From assembly GCF_030463565.1 (NCBI RefSeq), contig NC_134661.1:7712542-7776541 (forward strand): a stretch of DNA of 64,000 bases. The letters are read 5' to 3'. Position 1 is the first letter of the stretch. Each line of letters starts with the position of its first letter. Shown here piece by piece: positions 45,071-56,988 of this stretch. Source of the DNA: Pelecanus crispus (lineage: Eukaryota > Chordata > Aves > Pelecaniformes > Pelecanidae). The position numbers were made by a program, and so were the translations under genes. Below the pieces are notes generated by a model. The model had not been told where the DNA came from. It searched no databases and saw only the letters and a program-made list of their open reading frames with translations.

Positions 45071-45839
45071 GGAGCGGGTAATCCTCCTCTGTCAGCTCCG
45101 GTCTAGTTAGCCGGCCGCGCGGGGCTAACGAGAAGGGATGCCGTGGCTGCTACCTTCGCCGCGGAGCCTGACGGCAAGTGTGACGCAGCCACTCTGGGCA
45201 GGGGACCTCGGCTCCGGTGACGGTGCGGCGGGCAAGGGCTGGGAGCGGGTGCCGTCCTCGGAGGGCTGACGCCGGGCACGCGAGGTCGTCGTGGCCGCTG
45301 CCCTAGCTCGGGGAATGGCCCTGCAGACAGAGCAGCGGTCGCGCGGGGGCTTGCGGATGCGGTCAGCTCCGTCTCCTCACCAGGGCGGGATTGCTGCATC
45401 CCGTCCTGCCCGCTCCGCTCATCCTCGCTCGCCGCTTCCAGCGGCTAGCTGAGCTTTGCACGTGATCGCCGGCGCTGCCGGTGAGCGGCTCTGGCAGCCA
45501 GCTGGCAGTCGCGTGGGTGACGGATGCCCAGGGCGAGCCGGAGGCTGGCTGCCCCGCCGCGGCGTGCCCGGGCGCTGCCTCCCTGCCCAGCTCCCGTGGG
45601 ATGCGCGGCGGTCCCGGCCGGCGGCGCGGGGGGCCGGGGGGCTCAGCGACGCCGCTTGTTTGGGAAAACAGAGATGTCAGGCCTGCCACGGAGGAGCGGG
45701 GCTGCTCGTTAAGCACGCTAAATTTCTGTCAGCAGCCGCTTTTCCCCGCCGTGACAAAGTTCACCTTTCCCTACCTGCTTTGCTCGTCCCGGCCTCGCGT
45801 CTCCTTTCATTTTCTGACAGCGCTGACCTATCCGCCAGG

Positions 45840-46020
45840 CTTTGCTGCGCGCTAATAGAAAGGCCATACACCAGCGAGCATCTCTGCCGCTGGATTTAAA
45901 TACAGGGTACATTTGTCTTTCAGCAGGACGGCTGGTTCCTGCCAGCCTCCCCTCAGGAGGACAAGCCTTTCCTTATTGATGTGACTGTAATTTTGCTGCA
46001 ATTTAAAGAAGAGTGCCCGG
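45840..46020. promoter_or_regulatory. Enhancer-like block AA
   Basis: Contains GCGCTAATAGAAAGGCC, GGATTTAAATACAGGG and GTAATTTTGCTGCAATTTAA, with a GC-rich spacer before it. Confidence 0.3.
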
Positions 46021-46309
46021 CACCTTGTGTAAGCGCCGGCGGGGAGGGGAGCGGGACGGGGTTCAGTGGTGGTGGGGCAGCTCCAGGGGGTGCCACCCCT
46101 CGGCGATGCCCCTCGGGGGGCTGTGGCGTGGGAGCCGGGCGGGATCCCGCCGGGCTGGCGTCCCCGCTGACGGGATGGGATGGCTCAGCCGCTGCCGTCG
46201 CCGCTGCCGCCACCGTCCCCACCGCCATCCCCGGTGCACCCACCGCCGCGGCCACCCGGCACGGGGGGATGCTACCGGGGAGGGCCCGCTGCCCAGCCGA
46301 GCCACTGCC

Positions 46310-46620
46310 GAGGGCATAAATAATTTAATAAAGGAACGTTTGAAATTACATTGTCCCAAATAATGTAATAAACCCTAATTTACTCGCATTTATCTCCCGG
46401 AGTTTTTTCTGAAAGCAGTAATCTTGCATCTTCTACAGTGATGGATTAGCAGGAAGGAAACTCCGCTGGGGAATAAAAACCCACATCGTGTAGTTTTTGA
46501 CACGTTATTATTCAGTTTTATCTCGGGTTGCTCATTCCTGGGCCATTACTCATGTTCACAGGGATTTTTCTCCGCCCCCCCTTACTTATTTATTTATTTT
46601 TGTCATGACCAGAAGCAAAG
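46310..46620. promoter_or_regulatory. AT-rich enhancer-like block BB
   Basis: Long AT-rich island with CTAATTTACTCGCATTTATC (46375-46394, pair of block N) and TTTTTGACACGTTATTATTC (46494-46513, pair of block O). In unit 1 these two lie about 900 bases apart, in unit 2 about 100. Confidence 0.45.
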
Positions 46621-47029
46621 ATGCTAACAAATCATCCCTCCTTTCCCTCCTGCCTTTGGGGGGGCGGCGGGCGCGGGGCTGGGAGGATGCTGCCCGGGCC
46701 GGGTACCGGGTACCGCTCGCCCACGGCCGGCTCGGTCGCCCTCCCCGGCAGCGCTTCGGCCGCGGCTGAGCCCCGCTCCTCGTCCGCGGGCGGGGAGGGA
46801 TGCGACTTCATTACTCTGTGAGTTTCAGAGCGGTCCGATCGATGGAATGGGTGACAGCGGCGAGGTCTGGTTGTTTTCAGGGCGCCTAATGAAATAAAAT
46901 AGAAGGGACGCCACAGCCCGCGGTGAGCGGGGCGGCTTCGGCAGGGCAGGGTGCGGCGGCGGGCGATGCTTCGGGCAGTGGCAGGCACACCGGCAGCGGC
47001 GGGCAGCGCTCCTCTCCTTTGCTGCGATC

Positions 47030-47300
47030 GTTAACGCCGAGGACGTGGGTGTCCGCTGCTGGTAGCTTTAATTATTGCTAAAACTCCCTCTTTATTGCTT
47101 ATTAGCAGTTATGCATGGCAGTACCCGGGATGCAGTGCCCCGTAGTTTTCCCCTTGGAGGGAAGGATTTTTGGCTGCCTTGCTTAAAGTCACGCAGAAGT
47201 TATTAAATAACTGCAAATTACACGAGTAGTGCCCGGGATGGTGGCTCTCTTATTTATTACCACTGCTTTGTTTACTCCCAGGCTTCAAAGAAATTGTGGA
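47030..47300. promoter_or_regulatory. AT-rich enhancer-like block CC
   Basis: TTTAATTATTGC, GCTTATTAGCAGTTATGC and ATAACTGCAAATTACACG (TGCAAATTA at 47212, pair of 34787). Confidence 0.4.
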
Positions 47301-48059
47301 AATCCAGGCAGCAGCCGGGGCCTGGTGCTGGCACGGCAGAGCTGCCGCGGTGCGGCGTTGCCCCGAACCTCGGCAGCGGGTGCGGAGCACATCCGACCGG
47401 CTCTTCCCAGTGGCATCTCCCAGTTAAACCAGTCCCCGCCGGCGGTGGCCAGGAGACCTCGGCTGCCCCGGCTCCGCTCTCGCCCCCGCTCTGCCCCATC
47501 TGGCAAAGCGCAGACGGACTGAAAGCGCTTCGTCTGCGTACAAAACGTCGAGCAGCTTTGTGTTTATATATGTTTACTATAAAGCGTGCCCGTTGCACGT
47601 ACGCGCGCGTACGTATGCCCGCGCTGCACGGGGGGGGCGGGCTGGGAAGCGCGCAGCTCTCGCCGGGGAGGGGCTCGCAGAGCACGAGACCCTGGAAGGC
47701 GTCCAAAAGCTGTGAGCGGGAGTGAAAACAAGCCCCCCCCGGCTGATGGTGGGAGGCAGGAGCGCTTTCGTTTCTCCTCCGGCGACGCCAGCCCGGCAGC
47801 CGCTGCGGCCCCGAGCCGGGGGCTCTGCCAGCTCCCCGCCAAATGCCTCCGCTCCTTTGCATCGGCTCGTCGGGGAAAAATCAAGCACCCTGTCACGCTG
47901 AGCTAGCGGGGTGCAGAGCGGGGCTTTGCTTAATTAAGGACTCGTCGAGGAGGGATGCTGCTGAGCCCGGCGTGCCGCGCAGCCTGGGTCCAGCGGGGTT
48001 TGCCGCATCTGCGCTTGCGGCTGCGAGCGCCGCTAGCCAGGCAGCCGGCTCGCTGTTTG

Positions 48060-48960
48060 ACTAGCCCCCTCCAAATTTGCTTAGCTCAAGCTGGAGTCTG
48101 CAGTAAGCAAACGATTGCTTATACTCGGCGCTAATGAGAAGGCGGCGAACGCTGCCCGGTGATAACTCGGCAGGCGCCGGTGTTTGCGGAGGGCCCGGCA
48201 TGTCGTGCTTAGCGGGCAGCCAGCGCTTTCCCGGTGAGCACGGGCGCTTCGCTTGTGCCGGCGTTCCTTGTCTTCCAGCGGGAACTCGCCTGCGCCGGGC
48301 AGGCGAGGACGGGAGGCTGTCACACACGCTGCGGGGTCTGTCCCTGGGGAAACACTGCTTGCTGCTCCATCCCAGCGCCAAGGAGGGCTTCTCCTTGGTG
48401 GCACCACTTCTCTGGGTGGCACCGCTCCCTCCCGCTTTGCCGCTGCCAAAAACCCCGTCCGGGCTGATTTCCCCAAAGGCGGTGGCTGCTCCCGGAGCCG
48501 GCAGCAGCTCCCGGAGCCGGCAGCAGCTCCCAGCCGCCTGCCCTTGCGGGGAGCGCAAGGAAATGGTGTTTATTTGCAAATAGGGATGTTATTGAGCCAA
48601 ATGAGCGAGATTATTAGGGGCTCCCGCAATTGCCGGTGCAGGCTGTTTAATTAGAGCTCAGCCGTAACACTCATCATTACCCCGTCGCTCCGCTCTGATC
48701 TCGGGCTCCATACCCCCAGGCTTCCCTGCCGCAAGGAGCGCGGCGAAGCCGGCTCTCTCCCCAGCTCCCTCATCAAATACCTGCTCAAGACTCTCAAGGT
48801 TAGCGCGATGGGGGTCAGCCGCATTCAAACGTTGATTACAGAGCCGGCAGGAGCCGCTAAGATTTCTAATTAAGATTAAAGAATGCACACAGCTTATAAA
48901 CGCTTCTTAGGAATGTATAATTTGATTAGCTTGTTTTCTCGCATCTCTTTTGCTCCCGAC
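48060..48960. promoter_or_regulatory. Enhancer-like blocks EE and FF
   Basis: AT-rich islands at 48065-48140, 48560-48680 and 48775-48960 with TTATTTGCAAATAGG, TTTAATTAGAGCTC, TTTCTAATTAAGATTAAAG and TTAGGAATGTATAATTTG. Between them, a GC-rich spacer carries two 18-bp tandem GGAGCCGGCAGCAGCTCC copies near 48496-48530. Confidence 0.35.
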
Positions 48961-49354
48961 GTGGCTCAGATGGCCCCTCGCCGGGGGCTCCCGGCCGCAG
49001 CCGCCCCTCGCCCCGCCACCAGCCCCGGGGACGCGGACTGGAGGGTCCCGGCGCCGCTGCCTCTCCCGCAGCGTCCCGGGCAAAAGCGGCCCTGCAAAAC
49101 CTGACGGTGAAGGTTTTGCACGGCAGGCAGTGGTCCCGTGGCGGCGGGCCGTGCCGCTTTGGAGGAGGAGGCTGCACAGTGAGCGCACAGCCCTTGGCCC
49201 GGCGCTCGGAAGGGAGCTGGGAATTGATTCCTGCAGCAGGAGGGCCGCCAGCCGCTACCAGCGTCCGCCGCTCATCCCGGTCCCGGTCCCGGCCCGTCCG
49301 CCGGCGCAGGGCAAGCCCGGAGCCGGGCAAGAGCTCTCCGCCGTGCGTACCTGA

Positions 49355-49450
49355 GCGGGGGGACAACTGTGCATCAATATTTATTCAAAACTCCCAGGAA
49401 ACCTGGGTGAAGTGTAATTATCTCAGCTCAATCAACCCAGATTAGCGTAG
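49355..49450. promoter_or_regulatory. Enhancer-like block GG
   Basis: CTGTGCATCAATATTTAT (49367-49384), CCCAGGAAA (49393-49401) and TGTAATTATC (49413-49422), the same three motifs as block R. Confidence 0.5.
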
Positions 49451-49689
49451 CATCCAGTCACCCATCAGCCGGGGGGTTTGGTTTCTGAGATCAAAGCCGC
49501 GCGCTGTAGCCACTGATTAAGCGGGTGCAGGGGAGGCAGGAGAAGGAAGCCGCGTCCTCGGCTGCTTTCGTATTCCCATTGTTGCCGAGTTAACTTTTTC
49601 CTCCCAAACTTCCCAGGGTCATCGTGGGAAGCGGCTCCCCCAGCCCGCTGAGCGGCGCAGGATCGCTCCCCGCGCAGCACCTAACCCCC

Positions 49690-49990
49690 AGCTCCGCTCC
49701 CCCTAATTAAGAACTGAATCTGGATCTTAATTAAGGCACTGATGAATTTAATTTAGAGTGGCATTACTGCCTTAACTTCCAGAGCTCGATGCCTTGTTTG
49801 TCTAATGTGTAATATAAGCTAAATGAGTGCTTACTTGTTACCACCATAAATAATTCCCTCGCAAATCCCTTCAGATACGTCTCAGACACTAATCCATCTC
49901 CTCCTCTGGAATATTCATGGGCACCAAGCCTCTTCCTTCCTACCTCACAGAATTTAACAGAAAACCGCTTGCAAACTTCCACCCCCTAAA
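49690..49990. promoter_or_regulatory. AT-rich enhancer-like block HH
   Basis: TAATTAAGAACTG, GATCTTAATTAAGGCAC, GAATTTAATTTAGAGTGGC and CTGGAATATTCATGG in about 300 bases; no clear second copy. Confidence 0.35.
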
Positions 49991-50341
49991 ACCGGTGGCC
50001 GGCAGGGAGGGAAAGGCGAGAGGCGGCAGCGCGGGCTGGGAGGAGCCGTCGTTTGGGTTAAAAGCCGAGGTTATCGTCTCAGCCCTGACGTCCCCTGCCA
50101 GGAGCCGGGGCCGAGGATGCCTGGCAGCTCCAGGATGCTCCCGGGACACTGCGTCCCGGCGGCAGGGCTGGGGCGAGCGCTCGTCCAGGTGCCTCGGCCT
50201 CGCTTGGCTGGGAGATGCGGCTGGAGAACATCCGAGGTGATGAATTTCCTCCCTCCGAGTCGGGGAAAAAGGAGGAGCAAAAACAGCAAAGCGGGAAACA
50301 CTTGGCTGGCGTGCTCCGACCCACCGGCAGCCAAGTCCCGC

Positions 50342-50360
50342 TTTTTTTTTTTTTTTTTTT
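50342..50360 (+). repeat. Poly-T tract
   Basis: Nineteen T followed by AATAAAAAAG, in GC-rich surroundings; no flanking duplications noticed. Confidence 0.9.
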
Positions 50361-51519
50361 AATAAAAAAGCCATTTCAGCCGGAGCTAGCAGAGTCAGGC
50401 CTCGTTGTTCCCGGGATTGCCCAGCAATTGCCGGGCTGGCAGCAGGCTGCACGGCAGCCCGGGCAGCAGCCGGTGCCGCGGTGCCGAGACCCCGGTGGGT
50501 GCCAAGCCCTGGGTGGGCGCCGGCCCCGCAGCCCCCAGCCAGCGCCGGTCCGGCCGCAGCCCAGGAGCGTGGCCGTGGGACGCGGGTGGTCCAGGGCGTG
50601 CGGGAGCCGGAGCAGGGTGGGTCTGGCGAGGCGGTGGGCGCAGCACACGGATGCCTGGGTTAGGGCTGTGGGGGGTCGGCGATCAGATGCGGCGGGAGGT
50701 TGGAGAGTCGGGAATCAGCTCCAGCCTTTGATTAAATAACATCTGATAATCAATTTCCTCTGCGGAGCAAGAACAGGAGAACGGCGTGGGGAAGAAAACC
50801 AAAAAAGCCTACATTTGCTCTGTACTCAGCCACGAGCCACAGTTGCATCGTGCTCGCTCGGAGGCTTTCTGTTAAAGCTCCACCACTTTTACTCCTTAAA
50901 CACAGAGCAAAACAATCAATGGATTTTTTGATGCAGCCTAAGCCCTGTGAACCCTTTCAGGGGATGCAATGGCGAGCAGATAGAGCTGGCACCGAGGTCT
51001 AAAAAGAAACACGCACAGAAAAATCCACGGCTAAAATTCCCGGTGATCAGGGACTGAACGGGCAGCCCGGTGCCCTTCCAAGGGAAACGCCGTGCGCTCG
51101 AACGCTGCCACTGAGAGCAACGTGGCCGCAGCACCCTGCCACGCTGCCTGTCGCTTGGCGGTGGCAGCCCGAACTCCCCGTGGGGGAATTAAAACTCCGC
51201 GTCTCCCTGCTTTTCCGCGGGGATGGCGAGTGGGAGAGTTGGGCTGAGCCTCCCCGCGCGGCACCGGCACCGCTGCCCGCCCCGCGCGCCGGCTGCAGCG
51301 CGTCCTTACCGGTGAAAGCAAGGAAATGCCGCTGCCTGTCCCCGGCGTGTGGATGGTGCAGGGGGGACCGCGCACGAGCCATCCTCTCCCGGAGGCTCCC
51401 GGCCCCGGGCAGGCTCTGTCGGAGCCGGCAGACGGAGACCTTTGCTTTCCCAGCTCCCATGCCCGTCGTTTTCTCACGCCTCTAACACCACGGGTCAGAA
51501 CGCTTCACCGCGAATTTAG

Positions 51520-51665
51520 CCGCCACTCTGCCTTTTATTAGTATAAGTGCCTTAAAAACAGATCAGAGATTCCACTAATTTACTCATTACTAAAAGGAAA
51601 TTAGCCGTTCGAGATCCGGCCTAATAAAATTAGCCTGGTGACAAACGCTTTGTTGCCGTGTTGAT
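51520..51665. promoter_or_regulatory. AT-rich enhancer-like block KK
   Basis: TTTTATTAGTATAAGTGCC, CCACTAATTTACTCATTAC, GGAAATTAGCC and CCTAATAAAATTAGCC between GC-rich spacers. Confidence 0.35.
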
Positions 51666-52194
51666 GAGATGGCCGCGCCGCCGGCACCCGAGGCAGCCCC
51701 TGCGCCGGGGGGGTGACCGCGGTGAAATGCAAGCGCGGCTCCTTGGGCAGCTGGAGGAGGCGATGCTCGGGCGTGCAGCGTGGGCTCGCCGGCGTGGGGC
51801 TGTCTCTGTGGGCACCAGAAATGTGCCGGCTGCTTCCCCCAGGGAATAAAAGGCAGGCAGAGCTGGAGGCGAGACAAAAGCCGGAGCCGCGGCAGAAGCC
51901 GGAGCCGTGCCATCGCCGCGCCTGCACCCGCCGGCCTCTCAGCCGCGCCCAATTCGCCCTGGCAAGGGTGCGACCCGCGGCGCGGGTGAGAAAAGGCGTC
52001 TAACCCCCAGCTCAGGGCACGGGCCCGTCCTTCCCTGGCAGGGCGAGGCCGCGCTCGCCCGCGGCGGGGCCCGCCGGGATGCTCTGCCTACCGCGGGTGC
52101 CGGGCTGCTGCGGCGCGGGCTGGGCAGCGCGCCCTGCTCTGCTCTGCTCCTGCCCGTCTCCGCCTGTCTGCTCTGTTTTCCTGCTCCCGACTGT

Positions 52195-52350
52195 CCCGGT
52201 ACAAATAATTTGCTCAGATAACAGATGACGTGTTTATCCCAAGGGATACAAGCCTGAATATTAGGATGTCAAAACCGGCTGCATTTGCAATACGTTACTG
52301 TCAAACGGAAAATAAAAAGGGAGTTGCAGTTATTTAATTTGGTGCCAGTG
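52195..52350. promoter_or_regulatory. AT-rich enhancer-like block LL
   Basis: CTCAGATAACAGATGACG (pair of block T), TGAATATTAGGATG, GCATTTGCAATACG and GCAGTTATTTAATTTGG. Confidence 0.35.
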
Positions 52351-52630
52351 CGGGAGAGTGTGAGCGGGGGGAGGCTGCGGCTGCTCGCCGGGCAGCGGCG
52401 GGGCTGGGGTCCAGACCCCTGGTCCCCGGCAAAAGCCGCCGGGGGAGGGCACAGGGCGGAGGTAGCGCTGCCGGCAGGGACACGGCATCGCCACGCTGCT
52501 TCGCCCCCCTCCTCCCGCCGGTGCTTGGAAGCGGGAGAAGCAGCCTCGTCTGCGGGCAGGTCGCGTGGGGCACATGGCAGCTCATTCATCCGTGCCAGGA
52601 AAATTTGTACTTTAAAAAATTTGTTGGGGG

Positions 52631-52652
52631 AAAAAAAAAAAAAAAAAAAAAA
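52631..52652 (+). repeat. Poly-A tract
   Basis: Twenty-two A after TTGGGGG; 52670-52755 beyond it is AT-rich. No SINE body is recognisable upstream. Confidence 0.9.
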
Positions 52653-53839
52653 GGCTTTTTGAAGACAAACATCCTAGCTCCTCAGGGAAGGCTCTGAGTT
52701 TGCAGAATACCAATTAAAAATATAAAAGTGCTTTTAGAAAAAAAATCTATAAAGCTGGATTCTGAGATCAGGAGAGGGGGCTGGGGGGGGGCACATCGTG
52801 TCCTTTGGCAGTAACAAGTCGAGGGGAGGGAGGAGGAGAACCGAAGCAATATAGCACCGGTGCCACAGCAGTGCCTGCTGGAAATCAAAGGCGGGTTATT
52901 TATACAGACGTCTCGGCCCTTTGGCTTGCAAGAGACGGGCGTGTTTCTCCCGCACTGAAAAGCTGCCCCACTCCCAGAAATCGATGCTCGGGGCGGGAAG
53001 GGAAAGAGCAACTTGCAATTACAGCCCGGCGCGGCGGTTACCAAATCGAACGCGGTCCACCCTCGGCGGCTGGAGCACCGTGGCTCCTGCGGAGAGGGGC
53101 TGCTGGCTGAGGAGCGAGGAGGAGGCACCAAGCCTCCCGTGCCGGGTGTCCGGCTCTACTGACACCGTTTTCGCACTTTTGCAGGTGTTTGCAGTGTAAA
53201 AAGCCATTTCTGCAAAGGTTAGTTATGCCTTACACAGCACTGACGCCACGGTGGGACGGGGCGGGCTTGGTGGCCAGGGAGAAGGGAGGATGATGGATCT
53301 TAGCAAGGGCACGGAGGGTATAGAATCAATAAATCCATCTGCGTCCGTGAAGCTGTCTTCGAAACGTCCGGCTTTCCTGCTGCAGGCAAAGCAAAGGGGC
53401 GAGCTGCAGTGTGTGAGCCCCCGGCCGACGGAGCATCCCCTGCTTGCAATGCCTTTGCCGTGGCGCGGCTGTGAACCCCGAGGGGTCGTTTCCAGGGTCC
53501 TTCTTGCCCAGCAAAAGCATCCTCCCGCGATAAGCGTCTGCCTGGCTGCGGGCCGGGTGCGGGGCAAGCTGTTGCTGCCCCACGGAGCCATGGGAGCGCC
53601 GGCACGGCTGGGTGCTGCGAAAGCAGCCACCTCCTGCCCGCGGCTTGTCCCGGGAGAGCAGTTCGGCGCGTGCTTAGTGGCGCTGCGTGCGTTTTCCCCC
53701 CGCTGAGAACCCCCCGCCGCCACGGGCAAGCGCTGCCTGCCTCGGGTGACCTTCACGCCGGGTGGGGGCCACTCGTCCTCCTTCGGCTCGGGGCGTGATG
53801 AGTGACAGCCCGCCGGTGGCAGGGACCGGAGCCTCCCTG

Positions 53840-54065
53840 CTGATGCTGAGATAATGCACTGGGTAATAGCTTTCGACATATTTCATTGAAATATAACAAA
53901 ATATTTGCATAGCATTATTAGATAAATGGGAGCTGACTGGAAGCAGAGCTCATTTGGAAATACGATGTGAAAATTCATTTAAAATGAAAGAATATGGAAG
54001 CTTAAGTTTATGGTAATAGATTGATCGCAGAGAGTAGCTAATGACTCCCAACAAATATATCTCAG
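53840..54065. promoter_or_regulatory. AT-rich enhancer-like block NN
   Basis: About 225 bases: GATAATGCACTGGGTAATAG, AAAATATTTGCATAGC (reverse octamer-like), AAAATTCATTTAAAATG and GTTTATGGTAATAG. Weak resemblance to parts of block V. Confidence 0.35.
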
Positions 54066-54299
54066 CCGCTGTAGCCTTCTTCCCTGCTCGGCTGCTGCCC
54101 TGTGCGCGCTCGTGCCTGTGCCGGCTCCTGTACGGAGGACAGGGATGCCTCCCCGCCTGGTGCTGCTGGTGTTAGCAAGGCCCCGATTTACGGGGGCGAA
54201 CCGGAGCCGCAGCTGCCAGCTCCAAGCCGGGAACGCCGGGAGCCCGCGGTGCACAGGGACCGGGCGCAATGGAGCGGGAGGAGGAGGGAGGGGGGGCCG

Positions 54300-54460
54300 C
54301 GTGACTCCGGGATAAACGCTTGGGTTTAATTTCCATCTCCCAATGCTAAAGCAGATTGAAATGAAGTGACTGAAAAGCCGCAGATGAGAGGTGGGGAAAT
54401 TAATAATGTCATAGGAATAGTAGTAATGAGTGGCTGTGCATGCGCTAATTAGTTCGGAGC
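54300..54460. promoter_or_regulatory. AT-rich enhancer-like block OO
   Basis: GGAAATTAATAATGTC, GTAGTAATGAGTGGCTG and GCGCTAATTAGTTCGG in a moderately AT-rich island. Confidence 0.35.
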
Positions 54461-56039
54461 CCTCTCTCCAACTTGGGCGCGCCTGTGCGTGCCGGTTTAA
54501 TGGGCTCGCCCCGCAGCAGCGCGGCGGGGAGATGCTCTCAGGTGAGAGCCGGCCCTGCTGCCCACCTGAGCCGGCTTCCGCTCGTTAGCACCCAGGGCTG
54601 CTGCGGGGGCAGCGGGGCAAACCAAGAGCCTTCAAACAGAGCCGGCGCCCGCCCAGCTCAGGGCTGCAGGACCCTGGCCAAGCGGGGCTGCCTTCCGTGG
54701 CTGCTGGCGGCGTGAGGAGAGGCTCTCCGGCTGCGGAAACCCCAGGCAAGTCGCGTCCCGGCGCTCGGGGCTTCTGTAGAAAAAGAGAAACGCATGTTTT
54801 GAGAGTGGGGCGTGCTCGCTGCTGTTCGCCTTGCCCCAAAGCATCTCCGTGAGTTCCAAGCTGAGAAACACCCCGTGCCGTATCCGTGAACGGCCTCGGG
54901 CACGGAGCGGCTGCGCGGGTTGTTGCCTGCCGCGGCGCGTCGGGCGCTGGAGCAGCGGGCAGCCGTGCACGGGTCTCCGCTGCCTCGTGGGCACGAGCTG
55001 CCGTCCCGCAGTGGAGGCTGCTGCGGGGCGCTGGGGAATAGCGTGGTGCTGAGAAACTTCCCCGCACCCTGGCAAAGTCGGCGGATGGATGCTGCGAGGG
55101 GCTTCCAGGCAGCGTGGGAGGGGGAAGAAGGGCTGCGGGAGGAAGGCCAGCGCAGAAAATGTGTCTCGAGCCACCTGTGGCATGGAGAAAGCAGCGCGTT
55201 GGCTTTGTGGCTTTCAGCTCTTCAGCTGAGCGTCTGCTTTTAAGCTGTGGGTACGCGTGGGCAGCGAAGCAGCGCGGGAGGGAAGAACGGATGAAAGAGG
55301 AGAAAATACGCCAAGGAAACAAGCAATGCTCCCTCTCTGCGTCTTTCCCGTTGTTCACCTGCCATTTCTCATGTGGGTTTGGAGAGAGAAATCCTTGTCT
55401 TTGGGGTGCTGGGAGATGCTGGGTCGCAAGGAGTTTTTGGGAAGACGCTGGCCAATCCTACACTGGAACGGGCTGCTGCAGGGCTCCCTTGCTAAAGGAG
55501 AACCAGCTGGTTGGAGATGCGGTGCCGGGTCCCAGCTGGAGCCGCTCGGCTCCTGCTCGGCAGCCCCGTGGGTTTTGGTGGAGGGGGAGGGTGCCCGGCA
55601 GGACAGGGCGATCCTCGGGGCTCTGCAGGGCTTCGGCACCTTCCCCGGCTGCGTGCCGGGCTCTGGGCACCCCGGGAGAGGCTGGAGCGCCTCAAGCTAG
55701 CTCGCTTTATTTTTGCGTTGTTTAAAACACAGGCAGTCTGTCTCTAAATTGCTTAAAGAGTCCATGAGCAGCCTTGGCTTAAAGCTTTCTTCAGAAACTG
55801 CCCGCCCGTGGGCAGTCGATGCTTTAATCGTGCTATTTCCCTAACTGAAGTGGTGCTCAGAAGAAAGGAAAAGAAAGAAAGAAAACCACTACTCAAAAGG
55901 TGGGATTTTTCTGCACAAAACCTCACGTGAGAATGGCAGAAAGGGACCTTGCCGGCCTGCCGTGTGGCAGCAGGCTCCGTCCCTCCCTCGCCCACGTGCC
56001 GGGGCCGTTGCCATTAGTATTCGGGGCTGGTTGGAGAAG

Positions 56040-56225
56040 CCACTTAGGCCTGGAGACAGCTTTGCACAGACACAATTGAAATGATTTTTATAAATGACTG
56101 GCCGGGTTTGAGTGACATGCCCTTCTTAAGCTAAATAAAATTAAAGATAAACCTTCTAAAAAATACATGAGCTAAACATCCCGTCTGCACTTCGTTATGC
56201 AAATGCCTCTGCCCATCGCCGTGGC
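56040..56225. promoter_or_regulatory. AT-rich enhancer-like block PP
   Basis: ACAATTGAAATGATTTTTAT, GCTAAATAAAATTAAAG and GTTATGCAAATGCC (octamer-type site near 56204), immediately before a CR1 insertion. Confidence 0.35.
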
Positions 56226-56234
56226 AATTGGAAT

Positions 56235-56988
56235 CCTAGAATCGTTTAGGTTGGAAAAGACCTTGAAGATCATCCAGTCCAACCATTAACCCACACTACC
56301 AAGTCCACTCTAAACCAATCAAGGCTAGACTAGACTAAACCATAGAATCATAAAATCATTTAGGTTGGAAAAGCCCTTTAAGATCATCCAGTCCAACCAT
56401 TAACCTACACTAGCAAGTCCACTCTAAACCAATCAAGGGTAGACTAGACTAAACCATAGAATCATAGAATTGTTTAGGTTGGAAAAGACCTTGAAGATCA
56501 TCCAGTCCAACCATTAACCTACACTACCAAGTCCACACTAAACCAATCAAGGGTAGACCAGAGTAAACCATGTCCCCAAGTGCCACCTCTGCCCGTTTTT
56601 TGAACACTTCCAGGGATGGGGACTCCCCCACCTCTCTGGGCAGCCTGTTCCAATGCTTGACCACCCTTTCCGTGAAGAAATTTTTCCTAATTTCCAACCT
56701 AAACCTCCCCTGGCGCAGCTTGAGCCCATTTCCTCTCGTCCTATCGCTAACTACATGGGAGAAGAGACCAACACCCCCTCCCTGCCCCCTCCTGTCAGGC
56801 AGTTGTAGAGAGCGATGAGGTCTCCCCTCAGCCTCCTCTTCTCCAGGCTGAACACCCCCAGCTCCCTCAGCCGCTCCCCACCAGCCCTGTGCTCCAGACC
56901 CTTCCCCAGCTCCGTTGTCCTTCTCTGGACACGCTCCAGCACCCCAATGTCCTTCTTGTGCCGAGGGGCCCAAAACTGGACACAGTAA
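56235..56988 (-). mobile_element. CR1 LINE with three tandem 3' tails
   Basis: Minus-strand CR1. The last about 115 bases of the 3' tail occur three times head to tail (starting near 56235, 56341 and 56455), then one body continues to about 56988. The reverse strand reads [20 protein letters not shown] and, further 5', [18 protein letters not shown], which are CR1 ORF2 C-terminal sequences. It is 5'-truncated and not functional as it stands. Confidence 0.92.

Larger units (their letters stand above)
39190..52350. repeat. Putative unit 2 of an ancient tandem duplication
   Basis: Counterparts of unit 1 blocks occur in order at 39418, 39497, 40084, 44077, 44123, 46371, 46499, 47212, 49367 and 52215. 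A CR1 copy at 41164 lies only in this unit and an LTR only in unit 1. The tandem direct arrangement is inferred from these anchors, not from continuous alignment. Confidence 0.4.
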
